From: an uncultured Collinsella sp.
GTDB lineage: Bacteria > Actinomycetota > Coriobacteriia > Coriobacteriales > Coriobacteriaceae
Length of the DNA: 64,000 nt
Direction: 5' to 3'
Assembly (NCBI GenBank): GCA_902494085.1
Contig: CABURU010000003.1
Coordinates: 90,034 to 154,033, forward strand
Part shown: positions 63,675-64,000 of the stretch, in pieces
Layout of the letters: each line of letters opens with the position of its first letter
Numbering within the stretch: position 1 is the first letter of the stretch
Made by a program: the position numbers and the translations under genes
Notes under the pieces: generated by a model
Told to the model about the DNA's origin: nothing
The model's database searches: none
The model's input: only the letters and a program-made list of their open reading frames with translations

Positions 63675-63711
63675 TGATTTCCTAGAAAAATAACGTTTAC
63701 CTAGGAAAATC
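63675..63711. promoter_or_regulatory. Inverted repeat upstream of arcA
   Basis: TTTCCTAG and CTAGGAAA pair across 15 nt in AT-rich DNA, about 200 bp before arcA. Together with ATGAATA-type boxes at about 63545 and 63570 it could hold regulator sites. Apart from this and the arcA promoter, no gene is seen in 63357-63905. Confidence 0.35.
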
Positions 63712-63771
63712 TGCTTTACGAAACTGAAGTGCATCATGGGGAATCATATGCGATATACCGTTCATCGCACT

Positions 63772-63800
63772 TTGTTGACCGTTCGGGGGCGAGGTAGCAT
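63772..63800 (+). promoter_or_regulatory. Putative arcA promoter
   Basis: TTGTTG and TAGCAT are spaced 17 bp, about 105 bp before arcA. The leader between contains CAGCG/CGCTG and TCGG/CCGA stem-loops. Confidence 0.45.
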
Positions 63801-63905
63801 TACGAATGAAATTTGGATATAACTAGAGCTGTCAGCAAGCAGCGTCCCATATGGAGGGGCGCTGATACATTCGGCCAGTAAGGCCCGAAAGAAAGGTAGG
63901 AGGCC

Positions 63906-64000
63906 ATGACGAAAGGTCTGCACGTGCCTTCCGAGATCGGCAAGCTCAGGAAGGTCTGCCTGCACCGTCCCGGCGACGAGCTCCTCAACCTGCCGCCCGA
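63906..64000 (+). CDS. arcA: Arginine deiminase (3' end cut off)
   Basis: Only 31 codons are in the window: [20 protein letters not shown], then [11 protein letters not shown]. The segment [18 protein letters not shown] is the conserved arginine deiminase N-terminus. The enzyme converts arginine to citrulline and ammonia in the energy-yielding ADI pathway. GGTAGGAGG sits just upstream of the ATG. Further arc genes may follow beyond the window. Confidence 0.85.
   Translation, partial: MTKGLHVPSEIGKLRKVCLHRPGDELLNLPP

Overview
The window looks like chromosomal DNA of a Collinsella-type gut actinobacterium (Coriobacteriia). This rests on the GC-rich coding sequence, the fermentative gene set (lactate dehydrogenase, two acetate kinases, phosphotransacetylase, a PTS beta-glucoside locus, the start of arginine deiminase), the N-acetyl-type lysine/DAP pathway and a D-aspartate cell-wall ligase. 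The genus is inferred from gene content and protein style; no rRNA gene is present to confirm it. No tRNA, rRNA, CRISPR array or prophage was seen.

Layout. 1-5.4 kb: end of a fructoselysine-kinase-like gene, an inverted-repeat-bounded intergenic element, tatD-tcdA, an SdpR/SdpI-type repressor and membrane protein pair with an operator, and ettA. 5.4-11.6 kb: AT-richer accessory DNA with a Tat-exported cysteine-peptidase-like protein and lipoprotein, two large proteins of unknown function, and a DUF2087/MFS pair. 11.7-18.6 kb: nadE, an aminotransferase, ldh, a DUF2974 hydrolase and a nucleoid-associated protein. 18.6-24.2 kb: a lysine block (lysA-dapA-dapB-dapH) behind a lysine riboswitch, with a divergent M20 deacetylase-like gene; lysA and dapA form one uninterrupted reading frame. 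24.2-32.2 kb: higBA, small membrane and lipoproteins, a Ser/Thr kinase, a secreted coiled-coil lytic protein, a MOSC protein, and a D-aspartate ligase/aspartate racemase pair. 32.3-35.9 kb: an ECF transporter (T, fused A-A, S) preceded by a 22-codon leader peptide with three consecutive Trp codons and an intrinsic terminator, which reads as a tryptophan attenuator. 35.9-45.5 kb: anchored C69 dipeptidase, a 30-residue membrane protein, lipid kinase, RNase D, Zn peptidase, xseAB, a HIT protein, a frameshifted LysR gene and an MFS transporter. 45.6-51.7 kb: tandem ackA paralogues, convergent pta, glf and a glycosyltransferase. 51.7-54.9 kb: two large nested palindromes sharing one core, a gene remnant, a P1 peptidase, maf, a DJ-1 protein and a structured leader. 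54.9-59.5 kb: EamA transporter, 6-phospho-beta-glucosidase, PTS EIIBC and an IS3-type relic. 59.5-64 kb: rRNA methyltransferase, ppk and the start of arcA.

The strongest novelty candidates are regulatory: the Trp leader/attenuator of the ECF transporter, the lysA-dapA reading frame behind the riboswitch, the structured leader of the EamA transporter, and a set of long palindromic intergenic elements. All identifications come from reading sequence and protein motifs without database searches.
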